Below, in pieces: positions 6,278 through 6,532 of a stretch of DNA of 6,532 nt; the stretch's first letter is position 1, and every line of letters begins with the position of its first letter. A model generated the notes under the pieces. It saw nothing but the letters and a program-made list of their open reading frames with translations, had not been told where the DNA came from and did no database searches. A program made the translations under genes and the position numbers. This DNA comes from Acidimicrobiaceae bacterium (GTDB lineage Bacteria > Actinomycetota > Acidimicrobiia > Acidimicrobiales > Ilumatobacteraceae), in the NCBI GenBank assembly GCA_003455715.1, contig DMQJ01000039.1:1-6532 (forward strand), in the 5' to 3' direction.

Positions 6278-6532
6278 CGTCCGGCCACCGATGCGAACAA
6301 CCGACGGGTGTACTCGTGAGTCGGGGCAGCAACCAGGGCGTCCATGTCTCCAGTCTCCACCATGCGGCCACCATGCATCACGTAACAGCGGTCGACCACC
6401 TGCCGGGCGACCGCCAAGTCGTGAGTGATGAGCACGACGGCCACGCCCAACTCGCGGCGAAGATCGTTGAGCAGGTTGAGAATCTGCGCCTGCACCGACA
6501 CGTCGAGAGCCGACACCGGCTCGTCGCACACC
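6274..6532 (-). CDS. Dipeptide/oligopeptide-type ABC transporter ATP-binding protein, C-terminal part (5' end cut)
   Basis: This is the last 85 or so residues of an ABC ATPase that drives import of peptides or related solutes (the Opp/Dpp/nickel-type group). Visible parts are the end of Walker B with its catalytic Glu in CDEP, followed by the D-loop region in PVSALDVSVQAQILNLL, which is characteristic of OppF/DppF-like subunits, and the H-loop His in LITHDLAVARQVVDRCYVM. The Walker A and signature motifs lie beyond the right edge. The frame runs off the window; the GTG at 6531-6529 encodes an internal Val, not a start. The protein ends just after THEYTRRLFASV, matching the HPYT element that opens the oligo_HPY extension, so the usual Cys-containing tail is missing. 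It could be the second half of a fused double ATPase. The downstream regulator starts within its stop codon. Confidence 0.92.
   Translation of the reverse strand, partial: VCDEPVSALDVSVQAQILNLLNDLRRELGVAVVLITHDLAVARQVVDRCYVMHGGRMVETGDMDALVAAPTHEYTRRLFASVAGR

Noticed and set aside
6278..6529. N-terminal extension of the XRE regulator by 84 codons
   Set aside because: That stretch encodes the ABC ATPase in another frame. Its translation is not protein-like, and the ATG at 6277 gives the normal length for the family.

Overview
The window is GC-rich (clearly above 60% by eye) and packed with genes. GTG starts, 4-base start/stop overlaps and the codon bias toward G or C at third positions point to a high-GC bacterium, most likely an actinobacterium. 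A finer placement, such as Acidimicrobiia, would be a guess. No rRNA, tRNA, CRISPR array, insertion sequence or phage gene is visible, and no stretch over 300 bases lacks a gene.

Two gene strings converge near position 2747. On the + strand are the 3' part of an isopenicillin N synthase-like Fe(II) oxygenase gene (to 933), a hemolysin III/PAQR-type seven-helix membrane protein gene (949-1608) and a two-domain chromate transporter gene, chrA (1605-2738). The last two overlap by 4 bases. The hlyIII-type gene is preceded by a possible leaderless promoter.

On the - strand, read from the right edge leftward, are the C-terminal end of a dipeptide/oligopeptide-type ABC importer ATPase (6532-6274, cut by the window), an XRE-family regulator with a C-terminal cupin domain (6277-5678), a cytoplasmic S9 prolyl oligopeptidase-family serine peptidase (5681-3705) and an EamA/DMT ten-helix transporter (3718-2756). 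Adjacent genes overlap by 4, 4 and 14 bases, so this is almost certainly one transcript with coupled translation.

A plausible reading of the - strand operon is peptide uptake by the ABC importer, intracellular cleavage by the S9 peptidase, and movement of a product or excess amino acid by the EamA carrier, with the XRE-cupin protein sensing a related small molecule. The family assignments are well supported; the pathway is inference. The + strand genes have no evident common pathway beyond ion and membrane homeostasis. The most unusual sequence detail is the oxygenase: it keeps the HxD...H iron ligands but has Leu where the family's RxS cosubstrate motif normally has Arg. Nothing here clearly amounts to an undescribed system.
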